Shown one piece after another: positions 61,232 through 64,000 of a DNA stretch of 64,000 bases (positions are counted from its first letter, which is position 1; each line of letters opens with the position of its first letter). Source of the stretch: Jacaranda mimosifolia (lineage: Eukaryota; Streptophyta; Magnoliopsida; Lamiales; Bignoniaceae); NCBI GenBank assembly GCA_018894105.1, contig CM032128.1, positions 25,815,299 through 25,879,298 of the forward strand. Reading direction: 5' to 3'. Both the position numbers and the translations under genes were made by a program. The notes beneath the pieces are model-generated. The model worked only from the letters and a program-made list of their open reading frames with translations, ran no database searches and had not been told where the DNA came from.

Positions 61232-63550
61232 ATGGAAAGACCCCTCACTCTAAAGCCACTGAGCATCCACGATGAAAATTCTGCCATCCATCATAAAAGT
61301 GATAACTTTTCTTCTGTTCTATTTTTCTGCTTTACCTTTTCTTACTGCAAAATATACTTCTGGCTCTGAAGATCTTACTTTGTTATTCAATAATTTTTCT
61401 TGACTAGATATTTAACCTGCTTCCATCTGGAATTAATTTTGAGCATAGGATTAAATTTAATCCTGTAAGAACTTCATCAGATATGCAATCCTTACTATTT
61501 CTCTTGTACGCTTTTTGATAAATACTACCTCAACCCTATGAACAAAGTTGGTCTAATTTTGTAGAGGCCACAGTTGAGGGTAAATCCAAGACCTCCAAAC
61601 CAGTTGCTAAAAAGGGTGGAGTTGGACTGGAGAGTCGTAAAGCTCTGAATGACATTACAAACAAGTCATCCATTCATCTTGAAGCATCCCCACAGAAAAA
61701 AGGTTCACAAAATAAAAAGTGTAATATTGTAGCAGATGGATATATGCACCACCATGTTCTTGAGGCTGAGGCACAGTCGAAGAAGAACAGTTCAGTCAAT
61801 GAAAAACTTAACATTGCAGAAGAGGGTTTCTTGCACGACCACCGTAAGTGCATTGAAGCACAAAAGGCAGCATTTGAACTTAATTTCTGGGACACAGTTC
61901 TTCCTGGACATGGTAATTTGTTCAAATTCACAATCCATTCACTTTATTTCTTAGTATGGTTAGAATACCGTAAGCCTAATAGAGTTGATTTTTAACGCTC
62001 CTTATTTTCTTACTTTTCCTTTTTGAAATTTGCATAGTGGACCATGTTTGATTATGTTTTTTGTAATATTACAATGCATTCATGTATTCCCTGTTTTTTC
62101 AAAGATAAATATTAGTAAAACTATTTCAAGATATGAGTGGAGGATTCTGGCAGATAAGACATTTTTCTGGAAAGAAAAGAATGGATGTCTAGGTTCTTTG
62201 TTATTTTGCATTCATGCAATGTTTTTGTTGACTTAGAAAGGTGGATACATGTTTGTAAGTATTTGTTTGTCTTGCCAGTTACTGTGAGGTAGTTGAAACA
62301 CTTAGACGTGTGCGAAGGAATATGTCATTGAATGTTTTGGAAGCATAAATATGCTTATTCACTAGACGGAATATTGTTCAAGGTGTTGGTGCCGTGCTGC
62401 TTCAGTGGTTTCTTATTAGATACCTTTTAGTTTTCTGATCAGTAGGAGTGATCACTGGAGAGAGTTATTGTCATGGCAGTTCTATGTAATTTTTGCAAGT
62501 CAAAACTCTTTCTTCTAAGCTTCTTCTAAGCTTCAAACATATGTATGGTAGCTTTTTCTACTCAGCAAGCAAAATTGGAGGGACTTTCTTGCCGTACAGT
62601 TTTGCGATATGCCCATCTTATGAAGTTTTTCACTAGTCTTCGCATCCAAATATTTTTGAATGATCATTTGCGCAAGTTTCAAATTCCAGAGCTTTTTACT
62701 TGACTGCTGAAAAGAGGTTCTAAGCTTTTTCTTTGTGCAGGCTCTACAGAGCTAATAATGAAACAAGCAAAGGTATGAATGTTCCTATACATTTGTTGCA
62801 TTTAGAGGTCGTTTGGTTTTGTTTTCTGGAGGCATTTTCATTTTTTGGTGAAAAGGAACAGTGAAAAATTAGTTATAAATGTGATTTTGAAAATGAAATA
62901 TTGGTTGGATGTTTTGTTTAAAATGAAAATATGATTATGTAAGGTTGAAAATAAGTTGTATTTGGATATTGTTGTATTTTTGTATTAAAAATCGTGCAAA
63001 TGAGAGTGAGAGAAAATAAAGAGCGAAAATGGAGAGAGAGTGTAAGAGTGCATTTGGGAAAGTGTGCTGAGAATGAGAATATTTGTGAAAATAGGAGAAA
63101 AGTTGATAGTGTTTGAAAATAGGAGAAAAGGGTTTTTGAAAACAAAACCAAACGGGCACTTAGTGTTTGAGTGCACAAAAGTTAAGTGGATCTTGACATT
63201 TGGCTTGGCTTTGTTTGCTTTCAGACTGATCCTGATATTGGTAGTTTCAGGAGAAAATGAAATGGGGTTTTGAAAACAAAACCAAACGGGCACTTAGTGT
63301 TTGAATGCACAAAAGTTAAGTGGATCTTGACATTTGGCTTGGCTTTATCTGCTTTCAGACTGATCCTGATGTTGGTAGCATGCACTGCTGTGCCGAATTG
63401 GAAGAGTTATCCATGTCAGAGTTTTCTGATTATTTTGAGTCTCCTCCCTCTTCACCAATACGATGGGATTCCCCTCCGTCCTCTCCTTTTGCATGGGAGC
63501 TTGAGCCAATTGAATTAATGCTCAAGGAAGATTACCGTGATGATGTCTGA
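61232..63550 (+). CDS. PATRONUS-like protein (plant securin)
   Basis: Exons: 61232-61298, 61565-61912, 62741-62772, 63359-63550; 213 codons, 212 residues, phases closed. Matches the plant PATRONUS family by motif order: SIHDENSAIHHK near the N-terminus (DEN box), ESRKALNDITNKSSIH (D-box-like RKAL followed by the family signature), FLHDHRKCIEAQ in the middle, and an acidic, proline-rich C-terminus with SPIRWDSPPSSP and LKEDYRDDV. In Arabidopsis, PANS1 and PANS2 protect centromeric cohesion and act as securins, degraded by the APC/C through these boxes. Length is close to PANS1 (about 190). The last intron contains a MITE and a duplicated acceptor; the distal acceptor at 63358 is the one that keeps the frame open. 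Confidence 0.9.
62805..63159. mobile_element. Tourist-like MITE in the last intron of the PATRONUS-like gene
   Basis: TTA duplications at 62802-62804 and 63160-63162. Ends GAGGTCGTTTGGTTTTGTTTTC and, reversed, GTGCCCGTTTGGTTTTGTTTTC. 355 bp, no coding capacity. Confidence 0.88.
63132..63382 (+). repeat. Duplicated MITE tip, intron end and exon start
   Basis: Segment 63132-63245 recurs at 63268-63382: the last bases of the MITE, the intron end with TTTGCTTTCAG, and the first about 20 bases of the last exon (ACTGATCCTGAT). The two copies differ at only a few positions and are separated by about 22 bp. Using the first acceptor (63223) gives an early stop, so it is a decoy. Confidence 0.92.
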
Positions 63551-64000
63551 GATGATGTCAATCGTGTGATATGCACTTGGAACGTGAGGCAAAAGCAGCC
63601 AATGAACTTGATGGCACGTATGGACTTTCTAGCTTCTCTTCTACTTTTAGAACATTGCATTTGTATCAAGTTTCCATAAGCAGGAAGTGATAGTTTAATG
63701 TGCTAACATTGTATTTGTCTTCCAGAGGCTAACATGCTAATTCACATTCATATCAATGATTGTCAAACTTTCCTCCTCTTGAATTTTGTGTCCCAACTGT
63801 TGTTTCTTTCATCTTTCCTCCCTCTGTAATACTTGCATTGTTCTCAGAATTTAGATTTTAATCAATCAGACTGATAGAATCCTGGATTTGGACCCATGGG
63901 CCAATGCTAATTTTGTCGTTGTAGCAGTATACATTGTCATTCTTGCCATATTCATGCATGTTTAAGCTGTGAAATCTGATTTCTGTGTACTCTCCATTTA
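63551..64000 (+). other. 3' UTR of the PATRONUS-like gene and following spacer
   Basis: Likely 3' UTR to about 63,850, with no further gene visible before the window end. Confidence 0.45.

Noticed and set aside
63224..63262. Proximal copy of the last-exon start as an extra exon of the PATRONUS-like gene
   Set aside because: It runs into a stop soon after the acceptor and has no GT donor in a place that would restore the frame.

Overview
This window is nuclear DNA of a flowering plant, most likely a eudicot. The evidence is intron-rich genes with plant-only domain combinations (PH-RCC1-FYVE-BRX, PATRONUS-type securin), AT-rich spacers, and many plant transposable elements (copia, gypsy, TRIM, SINE, MULE, hAT, Tourist MITEs). 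I cannot place it more precisely.

Four host genes could be assembled exon by exon with every phase closing. (1) 15.78-19.54 kb, + strand: signal peptide peptidase (SPP), an ER intramembrane aspartyl protease, 11 coding exons, 339 aa. (2) 21.08-27.31 kb, - strand, convergent with SPP: a homeodomain protein resembling the Arabidopsis At4g03250 type, 8 coding exons, 524 aa, with one GC-AG intron. (3) 47.19-58.57 kb, + strand: a PRAF-type PH/RCC1/FYVE/BRX protein, 9 coding exons, 1111 aa. (4) 61.23-63.55 kb, + strand: a PATRONUS/securin-like cell-cycle protein, 4 coding exons, 212 aa, with a MITE and a duplicated splice-acceptor segment in its last intron. They are independent genes, not a cluster or pathway.

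The rest is mostly repeats, often nested. 1-9.5 kb: copia LTR remnant; a 1.17 kb partial copy of the PRAF gene (exon 2 plus flanking introns); a copia RNase H tail; and that element's LTR split by a 5.9 kb Mutator-like element carrying a broken FAR1-type transposase gene. 10.2-13.0 kb: a probable gypsy solo LTR on the minus strand. 13.3-14.2 and 19.8-20.2 kb: small DNA transposons on both sides of SPP. 29.0-31.8 kb: a hAT element with a perfect 8-bp target duplication, holding a captured gene-like fragment, inside another element. 32.4 kb: a tRNA-derived SINE with a 17-bp target duplication. 32.7-36.2 kb: non-coding sequence resembling a retroelement. 36.3-37.3 kb and 38.4-40.3 kb: Tourist-like elements, the latter a clean nested pair. 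41.1-45.2 kb: a gypsy-type element with two 1-kb LTRs, a 5-bp TSD, a PBS and a gag-protease region but no reverse transcriptase. 50.5-51.4 kb: a TRIM inside a PRAF intron with a perfect 5-bp TSD.

No tRNA, rRNA or CRISPR was recognised. I found no previously undescribed biochemical system. The most informative signals are the PRAF transduplication, the gag-pro-only retroelement with transition-type stops, the hAT element with a captured fragment, and the acceptor duplication in the securin-like gene.
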